Program-made: the position numbers and the translations under genes
Origin: Odoribacter splanchnicus DSM 20712
GTDB lineage: Bacteria > Bacteroidota > Bacteroidia > Bacteroidales > Marinifilaceae
Direction: 5' to 3'
Length of the DNA stretch: 64,000 nucleotides
NCBI RefSeq assembly: GCF_000190535.1
Contig: NC_015160.1
Location: 2,542,001-2,606,000 of the forward strand
Shown: one piece after another, positions 9,062-18,923 of the stretch
How the letters are laid out: each line of letters starts with the position of its first letter
How positions within the stretch are numbered: position 1 is the first letter of the stretch
The notes under the pieces: model-generated
What the model saw: the letters and a program-made list of their open reading frames with translations, nothing else
What the model was told of the DNA's origin: nothing
Databases searched by the model: none

Positions 9062-11242
9062 TTATCTTTCCTCATTCTCCACCCTCATCACGCTTTCTAC
9101 CCCTTGTATCTGGGATATACGGGAAACTATATTATTCAAGTCGGCTGTATTATGTACATACAGATGAATGAATCCTTCAAAAATACCGTCCCGGGTATCG
9201 AAATGAATCATTCGCATATTCACCTTCCCTTCTTTTGCGATCAGGGCGGTGATATCGCTGACAATCCCCGGTTTATCGATTCCTGTCATTTTTATCACTG
9301 TCAGGAAAGACATCAATTTATGGCTCACCCATTTAATCGGGACAATCTTATCTCCAAAGCTGGCCATCAAGCGGATCGCTTCGGGACAAGAACGCTTGTG
9401 AACCGTAACCTTCGTACCTGCAATATTCATACCAACCACGTCGTCTCCCGGAATCGGATTACAGCAAGGAGCGATCACGAAATCCGAATTGACATCCAGC
9501 TGGACATCGTTGTCGTTCTTCTTTTTTTCCTCTCCGTCTTTCCCATTCCATAAGAACTGGAGTTTCCAGTATTTTATAAATTTATTTTCCGCTTTCTTCT
9601 TGAGTACTTTTTCAAGATCTCCTTCCGTAATGATATTTTTAGCGAGCTCGACATACAAATCGTCCTTATTGGTCAGGTTGTAATCGGTCAGAACTTTCTT
9701 CAATGGCTCGGAGGTAGGCGGTAAATCCAATTTTTTCACAACAGCCTCGAAGATCGTGATACCGGTCCGGATCTGTTCTTTCCTATACTTCTTAAAGGTG
9801 GCGTTGATATGCGTCCGGGCTTTCGCCGTCACCACAAAATCCAGCCACTCCCTTTGAGGTTTCTGTTTATCGCTCGTCAAAATCTCCACCTGGTCTCCAC
9901 TCGTCAGTTTATGGCTCATCGGCACCAGCTTATGATTCACTTTCGCTCCGATACAGGTATTTCCGATTTCAGTATGGATATCATAAGCAAAATCAAGTGC
10001 CGTAGCTCCCTTAGGCAAGGTACGCATATATCCTTTAGGCGTAAATACCCGGATTTCCTTTGCGAATAAGTTCAGTTTAAATTCGTCGAGGAACTCCAGC
10101 GCACTGGCATCCGGCTGATCGAGAATCTCCTTAATTCCCGCCAGCCATTTATCCAACTCCGAACTTTCGCCTTCATTTTTATATTTCCAATGGGCAGCTA
10201 ACCCTTTCTCTGCAATCTCATCCATACGTTCCGAACGGATCTGCACTTCGAACCATTGTCCTTCAGGTCCCATAACCGTCAAGTGCAAAGCTTCGTATCC
10301 ATTGGCTTTAGGCACACTCACCCAGTCGCGAATCCGCTCGGGCTTGGGACTATAAATGTCTGTAATCAAAGAATAAATATTCCAGCACTGCCATTTTTCA
10401 GGCTGATCTGCTTTGGGTTTAAACACAATCCGTACGGCCAGCAGGTCGTAGATTTCATCGAAACTGATATTCCGTCTCTGCATTTTCAGCCAGACCGAAT
10501 ACACACTCTTCGTACGGGCGGTGATGGTATATTCGTAGTGGTTCTCGCTCAGACTTTTACGTATCGGCTTGATAAATTCTTCAAAGAGTGCCGAAAATTG
10601 TTTCTCGTAAGCTTCGATCTTTTTATCGATAACCTCATATTCTTCGGGATGTTCGTATTTCATACTGAGGTCTTCGAGCTCGGTTTTGATGGCATGTAAT
10701 CCCATGCGGTGAGCCAAAGGGGCATAGATATACAGGGTCTCGCTCGCAATCTTCACTTGCTTATGCTCGGGCATAGAAGCCAGCGTACGCATATTGTGCA
10801 AACGGTCGGCAATCTTGATCAGGATCACCCGGACATCGTCGGCCAGCGTCAGGATCATCTTTCGGAAACTCTCGGCCTGCCGGCTGGTATCCGATCCCAT
10901 GACCCCACTAATTTTGGTCAGGCCATCGACTATAGAAGCCACTTTCGGCCCGAATAAATTAGCGATATCTTCAACTGTATAATCGGTATCTTCCACCACA
11001 TCATGCAACAAAGCAGAGATGACAGAAGTCGTCCCCAAACCGATCTCTTTCACAGCAATTTTAGCAACAGCCAAAGGATGAAGAATATAAGGTTCTCCGG
11101 ACCTTCTCTTCACACCTTTATGAGCTTCATTGGCAAATTCGAAAGCTTCTTTGATTTTTTGTCTGTTCTCTTTAGAAGTCTCTTTTCGTAACGATTTCAA
11201 TAAATCTTCAAAAGCTTCTTTAATCTGTTCTTGTTCTGTCAT
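9062..11242 (-). CDS. relA: RelA/SpoT bifunctional (p)ppGpp synthetase/hydrolase
   Basis: Stringent-response enzyme of 726 residues. The HD hydrolase domain has RRSGEPY at 46-52 and the HD pair at 80-81 in ALLHDVVEDT. The synthetase domain has WVSVPKANGYEALHLTV at about 308-325. The TGS domain starts around 395 (EIRVFTPKGYMRTLPKGATA) and a C-terminal ACT domain closes the protein. Both catalytic halves look intact, as expected for a Rel-type single enzyme. It precedes the Fur-family gene in the same direction. Confidence 0.96.
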   Translation of the reverse strand: MTEQEQIKEAFEDLLKSLRKETSKENRQKIKEAFEFANEAHKGVKRRSGEPYILHPLAVAKIAVKEIGLGTTSVISALLHDVVEDTDYTVEDIANLFGPKVASIVDGLTKISGVMGSDTSRQAESFRKMILTLADDVRVILIKIADRLHNMRTLASMPEHKQVKIASETLYIYAPLAHRMGLHAIKTELEDLSMKYEHPEEYEVIDKKIEAYEKQFSALFEEFIKPIRKSLSENHYEYTITARTKSVYSVWLKMQRRNISFDEIYDLLAVRIVFKPKADQPEKWQCWNIYSLITDIYSPKPERIRDWVSVPKANGYEALHLTVMGPEGQWFEVQIRSERMDEIAEKGLAAHWKYKNEGESSELDKWLAGIKEILDQPDASALEFLDEFKLNLFAKEIRVFTPKGYMRTLPKGATALDFAYDIHTEIGNTCIGAKVNHKLVPMSHKLTSGDQVEILTSDKQKPQREWLDFVVTAKARTHINATFKKYRKEQIRTGITIFEAVVKKLDLPPTSEPLKKVLTDYNLTNKDDLYVELAKNIITEGDLEKVLKKKAENKFIKYWKLQFLWNGKDGEEKKKNDNDVQLDVNSDFVIAPCCNPIPGDDVVGMNIAGTKVTVHKRSCPEAIRLMASFGDKIVPIKWVSHKLMSFLTVIKMTGIDKPGIVSDITALIAKEGKVNMRMIHFDTRDGIFEGFIHLYVHNTADLNNIVSRISQIQGVESVMRVENEER

Positions 11243-11313
11243 AGATATTAGCTGCCTCCGACAACGATACTAATTGTTTTGCACGACATTTAATCTTCCA
11301 ACCGATACCTTGT

Positions 11314-11321
11314 CAAAGATA
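11314..11321 (-). promoter_or_regulatory. -7 promoter box of relA
   Basis: Minus-strand TATCTTTG, a perfect TAnnTTTG match 72 bases upstream of the relA ATG. TTTG words occur upstream but not at the ideal 19-base spacing. Confidence 0.5.
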
Positions 11322-11432
11322 GTGAAAGGCAAGAGCAAAAACAACAAACTTGTTTGATGATTTTACCGAGCCGCATCCTATCTTATCCAAAGATATAAAA
11401 AAATAATTGAGATACTGCTAAAAGATTTCAAC

Positions 11433-12269
11433 TTAACACATAAAAATTCTTTGTGAACTAATTTCTTCCTTCAAAAATAAACCGGCCATCCGATCGAACA
11501 ATTCTGTTTTTTCAGTGGTTAAATAACTTCGCCTGCTGTCCTTACCCAATCTCCGGTCGATCTCAGGATGCCGTTTCAAATAGTCGGCCAGACTCCCGGC
11601 AACGATTTGTCCCTGTCCGATAATTTTCACCCGTGAAGGAACAAAACGGGCGATCAGCGGCCGTAATAACGGATAATGTGTACATCCCAGGATAATCGTA
11701 TCGATTTCAGGATCGGTACCCAACAGTTCCTGAATGTATTTCCGGACGAAATAGATCGCCCCTTCTCCATCCAGTTCGTTATTTTCAACTAACGGTACCC
11801 ACATCGGACACGCCAGCTGGGTAATCCGGAACCTCTCTTCACCATATAATTTCCCGACTTCTATCGGATAAGATCCGGATGCTACGGTTCCCCGGGTAGC
11901 CAGAATCCCGACATGCCCGTTTTGCGAATAGGTATTCAGCGCTTCTACGCTGGGACGGATAACCCCCAATACCCGTTTTTCGGGATCCCATTGCGGTAAG
12001 TCCACTTGCTGTATAGTCCGCAACGCCTTTGCCGATGCCGTATTACAAGCCAGGATCACCAAGCGGCACTCCATTTCGAAAAGTTTATGAACAGCCTCCC
12101 GCGTATATTCGTAGACCACCTCAAAAGAACGGGCACCGTAAGGGGCCCTGGCATTATCCCCCAGATACACATAATTATACTCCGGTAATTTCCGGACAAT
12201 TTCTTTTAAAATAGTCAGCCCTCCGTAGCCGGAATCAAATACGCCGATACTCTCTTTGTGTTGCTCCAT
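11433..12269 (-). CDS. murI: Glutamate racemase
   Basis: Converts L- to D-glutamate for peptidoglycan. 278 residues. N-terminal FDSGYGG at 11-17, catalytic Cys75 in ILACNTASA and Cys196 in ILGCTHYP: both catalytic cysteines are present. It is last in the conserved bamA-ompH-ompH-murI order and is preceded by a hairpin that may limit read-through from ompH. Confidence 0.97.
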   Translation of the reverse strand: MEQHKESIGVFDSGYGGLTILKEIVRKLPEYNYVYLGDNARAPYGARSFEVVYEYTREAVHKLFEMECRLVILACNTASAKALRTIQQVDLPQWDPEKRVLGVIRPSVEALNTYSQNGHVGILATRGTVASGSYPIEVGKLYGEERFRITQLACPMWVPLVENNELDGEGAIYFVRKYIQELLGTDPEIDTIILGCTHYPLLRPLIARFVPSRVKIIGQGQIVAGSLADYLKRHPEIDRRLGKDSRRSYLTTEKTELFDRMAGLFLKEEISSQRIFMC

Positions 12270-12289
12270 ATCCTTGAATCAGAAACGAC

Positions 12290-12316
12290 AAAAGCCGCCT
12301 ATCCCAGGCGGCTTTT
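12290..12316 (-). terminator. Hairpin terminator between ompH and murI
   Basis: AAAAGCCGCCT, loop ATCCC, AGGCGGCTTTT: a perfect 11-base stem. On the minus strand the following T tract is only four bases, so termination may be partial. It stands 20 bases before the murI ATG and could set the ratio of chaperone to murI expression. Confidence 0.75.
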
Positions 12317-12332
12317 TATCCTTTTACACTCC

Positions 12333-12845
12333 TTATTGCAATCCTAATTTTTTCTTTACCAACGGCAGGACATCCTGTGAATTTTCAGCGGCATACAGGA
12401 TACCGGCATTCATGTCGAAGATATAAGTAAACCCATTTTCTTTACCTACTTCCTTGATCGCGTTCAATGCTTTTTCCATTACAGGCTGCATCAGATCATT
12501 TTGTGTTTTTTCCAGTTGAGCCATAGCCGTTTCCTGAAAACGTTGGATTCTTTGCTGCAATCCTTGCAATTCTTCTTCTGTTGTAGCCCGCATAGCCTCT
12601 GAATAAGTCTTCATTTTTTCAGAATATTCGGCTAATTTAGTCTGGAATTGTTCTCTCAAACCATTCAACTCTGTATTTACTTTTTTCTGTTCCTCTTCGA
12701 AAGTCTTTTGAGCGGCAGTCCATTCCGGCATAGCCTGAATCAACTTCTGAGTTTCAATGTGGCCCAGTTTTACCTGTGCAGAAACACTCATTGCAGCCAA
12801 TGTCAAAGCTACAAGTACAAACACTTTAATGGTATTTTTCATCAT
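12333..12845 (-). CDS. OmpH/Skp-family periplasmic chaperone (second copy)
   Basis: A 170-residue protein with a cleavable signal peptide (VFVLVALTLAAMSVSAQ), a first strand (KLGHIETQKLIQAMPEW), a long charged alpha-helical coiled coil (about residues 40-120) and a C-terminal strand (FTYIFDMNAGILYAAE). It escorts unfolded outer-membrane proteins to BamA. Tandem paralogue of the gene just upstream, 70 bases away, in the bamA operon. Confidence 0.93.
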   Translation of the reverse strand: MMKNTIKVFVLVALTLAAMSVSAQVKLGHIETQKLIQAMPEWTAAQKTFEEEQKKVNTELNGLREQFQTKLAEYSEKMKTYSEAMRATTEEELQGLQQRIQRFQETAMAQLEKTQNDLMQPVMEKALNAIKEVGKENGFTYIFDMNAGILYAAENSQDVLPLVKKKLGLQ

Positions 12846-12915
12846 TTTTCTGGTTTATAAATATTATCATTAAATTATCTAACTCTTCCGGATCTGTTTC
12901 ATTCAGACGACCGGT

Positions 12916-13470
12916 TTATTCTTCTTTCTTTTTGACGCTATACCCCAATTTCCGCAATACGACATTGCTTTTATCGAGTTTCGGGTCGAAATAGACAACT
13001 GAATTATCGGCGGCAACATCGATAATCATACCAAAATTTCCTTCTTTAGCGACATCTTTAATGACCGCTAAAACTTCGTCCTGCAAAGGTTTCACCAGTT
13101 CTTCGCGCTTTGCGAACAGATAACCGTCGGTGCCGAAATATTGTTGCTGCAACAAACGGGCTTTATTCTCTTTCGCTGCAATTTCTTTCTCCCGGTCTTC
13201 GCGCATCGAAGGAGTCAGAAACACTTTATCGGCATTATATCTGGATTGCATTTCTGCTATTTCCGCGTATACCGCATCGATATCGGCCTGCAACTTCTGC
13301 GAATAATCGTCCAGTTCCTGCTGGGCTTTTGCATAATCGGGGATACAGCTGAAAATATATTCCATATTCACGAAAGCATAGCGTGTTCCGCTTTGCGCCT
13401 GTGCAGTACTCCATATGCAAGACAAAAATAATAAAATAAATCCGTTTTTCAATTTAAAATGTCCTATCAT
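12916..13470 (-). CDS. OmpH/Skp-family periplasmic chaperone (first copy)
   Basis: 184 residues: signal peptide to about residue 25 (FILLFLSCIWSTAQAQ), RYAFVNMEYIFSCIPDYAKA as first strand, central coiled coil rich in Glu/Gln/Lys, and C-terminal NFGMIIDVAADNSVVYFDPK. Its start lies 24 bases after the bamA stop, so it is in one operon with bamA. Two adjacent OmpH copies are usual in Bacteroidales. Confidence 0.93.
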   Translation of the reverse strand: MIGHFKLKNGFILLFLSCIWSTAQAQSGTRYAFVNMEYIFSCIPDYAKAQQELDDYSQKLQADIDAVYAEIAEMQSRYNADKVFLTPSMREDREKEIAAKENKARLLQQQYFGTDGYLFAKREELVKPLQDEVLAVIKDVAKEGNFGMIIDVAADNSVVYFDPKLDKSNVVLRKLGYSVKKKEE

Positions 13471-13493
13471 AAATCGTAAACCGCAAATCCATT

Positions 13494-16046
13494 TTAGAAT
13501 TCCTGTCCTAATACGAAGTGGATCTGTGAACCGGCAGCTCCCGGACGTCCCGGTACAGAGTCGAATCCATACCCCCAGTCGATACCTAACAACCCGAACA
13601 TCGGCAGGAATACACGCAGACCGACACCGGCAGACCGATACAGGTTGAACGGTTCGAAATCTTTCAGTTCATACCATGAGTTACCGGCTTCCATAAACGC
13701 CAGCGCATAGATCGTCGCCGACTGTGCCAGCGAAATCGGATAACGCAACTCCATGGTCAGCTTGGAATACAAGCTGGCATCGGAAGCATTCGGAGCGATA
13801 AAGCTAGAGCCTGCATTTGTCAGAGAACCGTTTTCATATCCTCTCAAACCGATATATTCACGTCCGTAAAGGCTATATCCCGACATACCGTCACCCCCCA
13901 TTTCGAATCCTTCGAACGGCGAACGCTTGTTTTTGTCGAAGTGACCGAGGTAACCGTACTGTACCCCTGTATACAACACAAATTTTTTATTTTTATCCAG
14001 AGGCATAAATACTTTTCCCTGAAATTTCCATTTGTGGAACTCGATCCAACGGTATTTATCTTTATCTTTAATATTCGGACTGGCATAATTCTTATCGGTA
14101 AACCAGGAATAAGGCGGCGTAAACGTCAATCCGAGGGTAAAGTCAGAACCTTCACGGGTATACAACGGATTATCGATAGAGCTTCTTCTCAATTGTACTG
14201 CAAAAGACAGGTTGTTCGAATTTCCTTCGGAAAAAATATAATAAGGCCAGTTTTTCAAGGTATACCGCTGATAGGAAGCCTCGGTATATAAGGTAAAGAA
14301 ATCATCCGGCCAGGTAATCCGTCGTCCCAATCCGGCACTCAACCCGAAAGTGGTCATCAACTGATCGGTATCATACATGTCTTTGGCACTATTTCCGGCA
14401 TAATAGGAGTTATAATAACTACGGCTATAACCGGTCTGACGGGAATAATAAGCCGACACACTCAATGAATTCGGTTTTTTACCTCCCAGCCAGGGCTCCC
14501 GGAAAGAAACACTGAAAGAGGTATAATATTTTCCATTGGTCTGTGCTTTCAAACTCAAAGTCTGGCCATCACCCTGAGGCAAAGGACGATATGACTCCCA
14601 ATTAAAAATATTCCTCATAGAGAAATTGGTGAAAGTCAATCCGACAGAACCGATAATCATACCGGCCCCCCAACCTCCGGAGATCTCGATCTTATCATTT
14701 GCTTTTTCCTCTACTTTGTATTCCAGGTCTACCGTTCCGGCTTCCTGGTTCGGTAGTGGAGTCGGATTGATTTTTTCGGGATCGAAATGTCCCAGATTAG
14801 CCAATTCCCGTACACTCCGGATAACATCTTCCCGGCTGAACAATTCTCCCGGATAAGTATACAATTCACGCCGGATTACATGCTCGTGAGTACGATCGTT
14901 TCCTTTGATAATTACCCGATCGATCGTCGCCTGTGGTCCTTCCACCATACGAATCTCGACATTGATCGAATCGTTCCCCACAACAGTCTCTACCGGCATC
15001 GCCCGGAAAAACAGGTAACCGTTGTTCAGGTAGAAGTAATTGGCTACAGCATCTTCATCCGAATTCAAACGCTTATCGAAATAACTCTTATTATAGACAT
15101 CACCTTTCTTAATATTCAACAATCGGGATAATTTATCGGCATCGACCACCGTATTTCCGACCCATGTAATATCATTATAATAATACTTGTTTCCTTCTTC
15201 GACGTCGATATAGATTTTCACCCGTTTCGGACTTTCCTGTACAACGCTGTCGGCGATAATAGCGGCATCCCGGTAACCGAGTTCGTTATATTTATCGAGC
15301 AGGTTATATTTATCGTCTTCATAACTCTCCTGAATATATTTTGCCGATTTAAAGAAATTCCTCAACGACTTTTCTTTGGTTTTCTTCATCGCTCCCTTCA
15401 GCTTGCTGTCACGCACTTTTTCGTTTCCGGTGATAAACACATCGCTGATCTTGATTTTATTCTTCCGTTCGACTGTCGCATCCAAATACACAAAATTCGG
15501 TCTTTCAGGGTCATCCCGCTGTAAAACCTTCACAGAGATATTGTAGTATCCTTTTTCTTTAAAATATTTTTCGATGATGCGCTGTACACCGGCGATCATA
15601 TTATCGGTTACCTGGCTTCCGGGCAATTGATTGATCTTCTCTTTAATTTTACTTTCTTCCGATTTTTTGAGTCCGATATAGTTAATCGCCGACAAACGGT
15701 GACGTTCTGCCAGATTAATAATCAGGAATACTTTCTGTCCTTCTACCCGGTCGACAGAGATCGTCACATCGGAAAACAATCCCTGGCCATACAAACGGCG
15801 TATCGCTTTCGTTATCGCATCCCCCGGTATTTTCACCTCGGATCCCACCCGGAGACCGGTAGCCAGAATCAATGTTTCAGGATCGTACTGCTCACCAATA
15901 CCGGTGACCTCGATACCGGCAATTTCGTATGTTTTAGGGCTCGAATAATAAATATCAGGCTGGAATAAAGTATCAGCCGACTGCGCCATAACACGACAAA
16001 AGCAGAAAAAAATTATTGAAAGACAAAGAATTACTTTTCTAACCAT
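13494..16046 (-). CDS. bamA: Outer-membrane protein assembly factor BamA
   Basis: Central subunit of the outer-membrane beta-barrel insertase. 850 residues: signal peptide ending CFCRVMAQS, five POTRA-like repeats (about 35-440), then a 16-stranded barrel ending in VLGQEF with the terminal aromatic residue usual for barrel substrates. A typical L6-type motif is not obvious by eye. It lies between uppS and the ompH pair. Confidence 0.96.
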   Translation of the reverse strand: MVRKVILCLSIIFFCFCRVMAQSADTLFQPDIYYSSPKTYEIAGIEVTGIGEQYDPETLILATGLRVGSEVKIPGDAITKAIRRLYGQGLFSDVTISVDRVEGQKVFLIINLAERHRLSAINYIGLKKSEESKIKEKINQLPGSQVTDNMIAGVQRIIEKYFKEKGYYNISVKVLQRDDPERPNFVYLDATVERKNKIKISDVFITGNEKVRDSKLKGAMKKTKEKSLRNFFKSAKYIQESYEDDKYNLLDKYNELGYRDAAIIADSVVQESPKRVKIYIDVEEGNKYYYNDITWVGNTVVDADKLSRLLNIKKGDVYNKSYFDKRLNSDEDAVANYFYLNNGYLFFRAMPVETVVGNDSINVEIRMVEGPQATIDRVIIKGNDRTHEHVIRRELYTYPGELFSREDVIRSVRELANLGHFDPEKINPTPLPNQEAGTVDLEYKVEEKANDKIEISGGWGAGMIIGSVGLTFTNFSMRNIFNWESYRPLPQGDGQTLSLKAQTNGKYYTSFSVSFREPWLGGKKPNSLSVSAYYSRQTGYSRSYYNSYYAGNSAKDMYDTDQLMTTFGLSAGLGRRITWPDDFFTLYTEASYQRYTLKNWPYYIFSEGNSNNLSFAVQLRRSSIDNPLYTREGSDFTLGLTFTPPYSWFTDKNYASPNIKDKDKYRWIEFHKWKFQGKVFMPLDKNKKFVLYTGVQYGYLGHFDKNKRSPFEGFEMGGDGMSGYSLYGREYIGLRGYENGSLTNAGSSFIAPNASDASLYSKLTMELRYPISLAQSATIYALAFMEAGNSWYELKDFEPFNLYRSAGVGLRVFLPMFGLLGIDWGYGFDSVPGRPGAAGSQIHFVLGQEF

Positions 16047-16082
16047 ATATATTCTTTTAGCTATCTAAGACAGCGTTACCAG

Positions 16083-16889
16083 TTACTTTTCAGTTACGTT
16101 TATCCCCTCTCCCTTTTCACCCTTCACTTTTATCTGTTCTCCGGTCATTCCAAAACGTCTCTCCCGTTGCTGAAAATTACGGATTGCCAAATATAAATCA
16201 TCTTTTTCAAAATCAGGCCAAAATTTGTCGATAAAATAAAACTCCGTATAGGCACATTGCCATAACAGGAAATTACTCAACCGGCATTCTCCGCTTGTAC
16301 GAATCAATAAATCAGGATCAGGAATCCCCGCGGTAGTCAGATAACGGGCAAACAATTCGTCCGTAACCTCCTCCGTATCCGTCACTTTTCCGGCCTTATA
16401 ATCGGCCATCAACCTCCGGGCAGCTTCGACAATTTCCCAACGGGCTCCATAACTTAAAGCCAGCACCAAGGTCACTCCTGTATTTGCAGCCGTCCTGTGA
16501 ATCAGCCCTTCCAACTTATGCCATACCTCTTCCGGCAAATCACCGGTATTCCCGATCACTTTCACCCGCACTTTCTGCCGCATCAATTCGGACGTTTCGC
16601 GGATAATCGCATCGGTCATCAACCCCATCAGCGCATCAACTTCGGCCCTAGGACGATTCCAGTTTTCTATAGAAAAGGTATATAAAGTAAGGTATTTCAA
16701 ACCGATTTCCCCACTAGCTTCTACAACCGACTTCACCGTATCCACCCCCTGTTTGTGTCCATATACCCGGTCTAAGCCTCTTTGTTCCGCCCAGCGTCCG
16801 TTGCCGTCCATGATAATCGCGATATGTTCCGGCAAGCCCGCTGCTATAATTTCTTCTTTAATATCTTGCATTATTATTCTGTTTTTCAC
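16083..16889 (-). CDS. uppS: Isoprenyl (undecaprenyl) diphosphate synthase
   Basis: Makes the C55 lipid carrier for cell-wall precursors. 268 residues from 16889; the cis-prenyltransferase motif IIMDGNGRWAE contains catalytic Asp28. SYGARWEIVEA and the C-terminal DLLIRTSGECRLSNFLLWQ are diagnostic. Met7 (16871) is a likely alternative start. The last 15-20 residues (rich in Lys/Glu/Gly) have no family counterpart and are encoded by low-complexity purine-rich DNA. It ends 36 bases before the bamA start. Confidence 0.96.
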   Translation of the reverse strand: MKNRIIMQDIKEEIIAAGLPEHIAIIMDGNGRWAEQRGLDRVYGHKQGVDTVKSVVEASGEIGLKYLTLYTFSIENWNRPRAEVDALMGLMTDAIIRETSELMRQKVRVKVIGNTGDLPEEVWHKLEGLIHRTAANTGVTLVLALSYGARWEIVEAARRLMADYKAGKVTDTEEVTDELFARYLTTAGIPDPDLLIRTSGECRLSNFLLWQCAYTEFYFIDKFWPDFEKDDLYLAIRNFQQRERRFGMTGEQIKVKGEKGEGINVTEK

Positions 16890-16962
16890 TCAAAAGTGAC
16901 ATTCTGGGTTCAATGGAAAACGATAAGATACCGTAATTCCTCCCGCAAAAAAACAATCTTTA

Positions 16963-17630
16963 TTACAAAATCAGTCTCTTCCGTCCCCCCCGGAGATCGT
17001 ACACCTGATCTATTTTATCGGTAAACAATTTCCGGGTACTCCATTCGCCCCCACATGACCATTGTCGGTAAAGATTAAACTTTACTCCGATGCCCCAAGG
17101 GATAGAAACACTACTCTCATCGCCGGCTCCGAGATATCCCACTCCGGTAAAAAGATACGGAGACCAGCAGGAGAATTCTTTCACTTTCTGCACCCAAAAC
17201 TGCGGAAATCAAATTCGATCCATGCAGCAACATCCTTCACCGTACAATGAAATCCAGCCGGATATACCGTCTCCCCGTTGGACAGCAAGGATCTCTCCCG
17301 GATATCTATTTTCGAAAAACCTGCATTCAGCCGTAAAGCAAAACGATCGTTCAGATTATAACGGCAAAAACCTCCGAGATAACGCTGACTCCGATCAAAG
17401 TGCCGATTGGGATTATATTCGCCCATATAATACCCCATTCCTCCTAAAATTCCTAACTCTCCCTCAGGTTGACAAAAACCGTCCAAAGATAACAACAAAA
17501 GAGGGAAAAATAAGCTTATAAAGGTAAAAAATCGGGTAACAAATGCAAAGAAACAATAACATAGCTGGAATCGTTTCGGCAACTCCCTCTGTTCTATCCT
17601 ATCGTATAGCACCTTTTTACCCACTTCCAT
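16963..17630 (-). pseudogene. DUF6089-family protein gene, split by a frameshift
   Basis: Two overlapping minus-strand frames make one protein. 17630-17181 supplies a hydrophobic leader (FFTFISLFFPLLLLSLDGFC) and GILGGMGYYMGEYNPNRHF up to EFDFRSF; 17193-16963 continues with SPYLFTGVGYLGAG, IPWGIGVKFNLYRQWS and TRKLFTDKIDQVYD. The switch occurs near 17190-17196, at TTTTGGG in the coding strand. The joined length of about 220 residues fits this outer-membrane-like family, which sits between nadK and uppS in related genomes. Function unknown. Either a real loss-of-function mutation, a slippery site or a sequencing error. Confidence 0.8.
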
Positions 17631-17645
17631 TTCCGATTTTTCACT

Positions 17646-18557
17646 CTAGTCTTTCATTCCGTTGCGTCTGTCTTCCCCCCACATCAGCTTATTCCTCAAG
17701 GTATCGTAATAATTATGCCGGGGTAGTTTCACCACATTGATTTTTTGGCTTCCGGTACAAATTTTCAATTCCTGTCCGTCCGTCATCTTCCGGATCCGGG
17801 AGTCCATGCACAACACATATTCGCCGGAACGCCCTTCCACTTTCAGCCTCACTTCAGCCGTATTCGGTACCACCAACGGACGAATCGTCAAATTATGCGG
17901 ACAGATCGGAGTCAGAATAATATTCCGGCATTCGGGACTCACAATCGGTCCTCCACCACTCAGGGAATAAGCCGTAGACCCCGTCGGAGTAGCCACCACC
18001 AATCCGTCGGCCCAATAGGTCGTAAGATAATTCTCTCCGATATAGGCATGTATCTTCAATAAAGAAGAAGTAGCAGCTTTCAAAACTCCCACTTCATTCA
18101 GGGCATAATCGAAATCCGCTATCCGTTGTCCTTCCACTTCAAGCTGCAACATATCCCGCTGTTCCACCTCATACTTCCCGGCAGCGATAAAATCGACAGC
18201 ATCTTCTATCTCCTCCACGGGTACATTCGCTAAAAACCCCAAATGTCCACTATTTACCCCCAATACAGGTACCCCACTATCTTTCACATAAATCACCGAA
18301 TCCAGAAAAGTACCGTCCCCACCGACGCTCAGCAGCAATTCAACCTCCTCTTTTATCAAGGTACATCTGCCGAAACAATTCAAAAATTTCGGTTCGTAAC
18401 CGTAGTTTCCACTCAACAGCGCAGCGAATTTTTCTTCACACACCATCCCCACTCCTTTCCTCTCCAGTCCTTCGACCAGACGTTTCAGGTAAGGAAAAAA
18501 TTCCGGTTCTATACTTCTGCCATAAATCGCTACGGTCATAAATCGATCCTCCTTCAT
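17646..18557 (-). CDS. nadK: NAD kinase
   Basis: Phosphorylates NAD to NADP. 303 residues; GGDGTFL at 79-85 is the ATP/NAD motif, followed by GVNSGHLGFLANV and TPTGSTAYSLSGGGPIVSP. Met7 (18539) is the more typical start. The whole upstream gap (18558-18919) is occupied by the 16/24-base repeat array, so transcription from the CBS gene must cross it. Confidence 0.97.
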   Translation of the reverse strand: MKEDRFMTVAIYGRSIEPEFFPYLKRLVEGLERKGVGMVCEEKFAALLSGNYGYEPKFLNCFGRCTLIKEEVELLLSVGGDGTFLDSVIYVKDSGVPVLGVNSGHLGFLANVPVEEIEDAVDFIAAGKYEVEQRDMLQLEVEGQRIADFDYALNEVGVLKAATSSLLKIHAYIGENYLTTYWADGLVVATPTGSTAYSLSGGGPIVSPECRNIILTPICPHNLTIRPLVVPNTAEVRLKVEGRSGEYVLCMDSRIRKMTDGQELKICTGSQKINVVKLPRHNYYDTLRNKLMWGEDRRNGMKD

Positions 18558-18580
18558 TCAACAGACAAAGATAGAAAAAA

Positions 18581-18923
18581 GTTGCTGAGTTACTAAGTTG
18601 CTGAGTTACTAAGTTGCTGAGTTACTAAGTTGCTGAGTTACTAAGTTGCTGAGTTGCTGAGTTACTAAGTTGCTGAGTTGCTGAGTTACTAAGTTGCTGA
18701 GTTGCTGAGTTACTAAGTTGCTGAGTTGCTGAGTTACTAAGTTGCTGAGTTGCTGAGTTACTAAGTTGCTGAGTTGCTGAGTTGCTAACTTTTTAAACTC
18801 AGTAACTCTATAACTCAGTAACTCTATAACTCAGCAACTCTATAACTCAGCAACTCTATAACTCAGCAACTCTATAACTCAGCAACTCTATAACTCAGCA
18901 ACTCTATAACTCAGCAACTCTAT
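18581..18923. repeat. Tandem repeat array forming a giant imperfect inverted repeat
   Basis: Left arm: four units of 16 bases (GTTGCTGAGTTACTAA), then five units of 24 bases (the same with an extra GTTGCTGA) and a partial unit, to about 18788. A short A/T centre follows. Right arm: eight 16-base units from 18796, two of AACTCAGTAACTCTAT then six of AACTCAGCAACTCTAT. CTCAGCAAC in the right units is the complement of GTTGCTGAG in the left, so the transcript can fold into one very long hairpin. The array fills the gap from the CBS-gene stop to the nadK start. It is not CRISPR: there are no unique spacers. Confidence 0.93.

Noticed and set aside
16963..17193. Independent small gene after uppS
   Set aside because: It continues the DUF6089 sequence in another frame, so it is the second half of one split gene.
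18581..18923. CRISPR-like appearance of the repeat array
   Set aside because: Units are contiguous with no unique spacers, and there are no cas genes.
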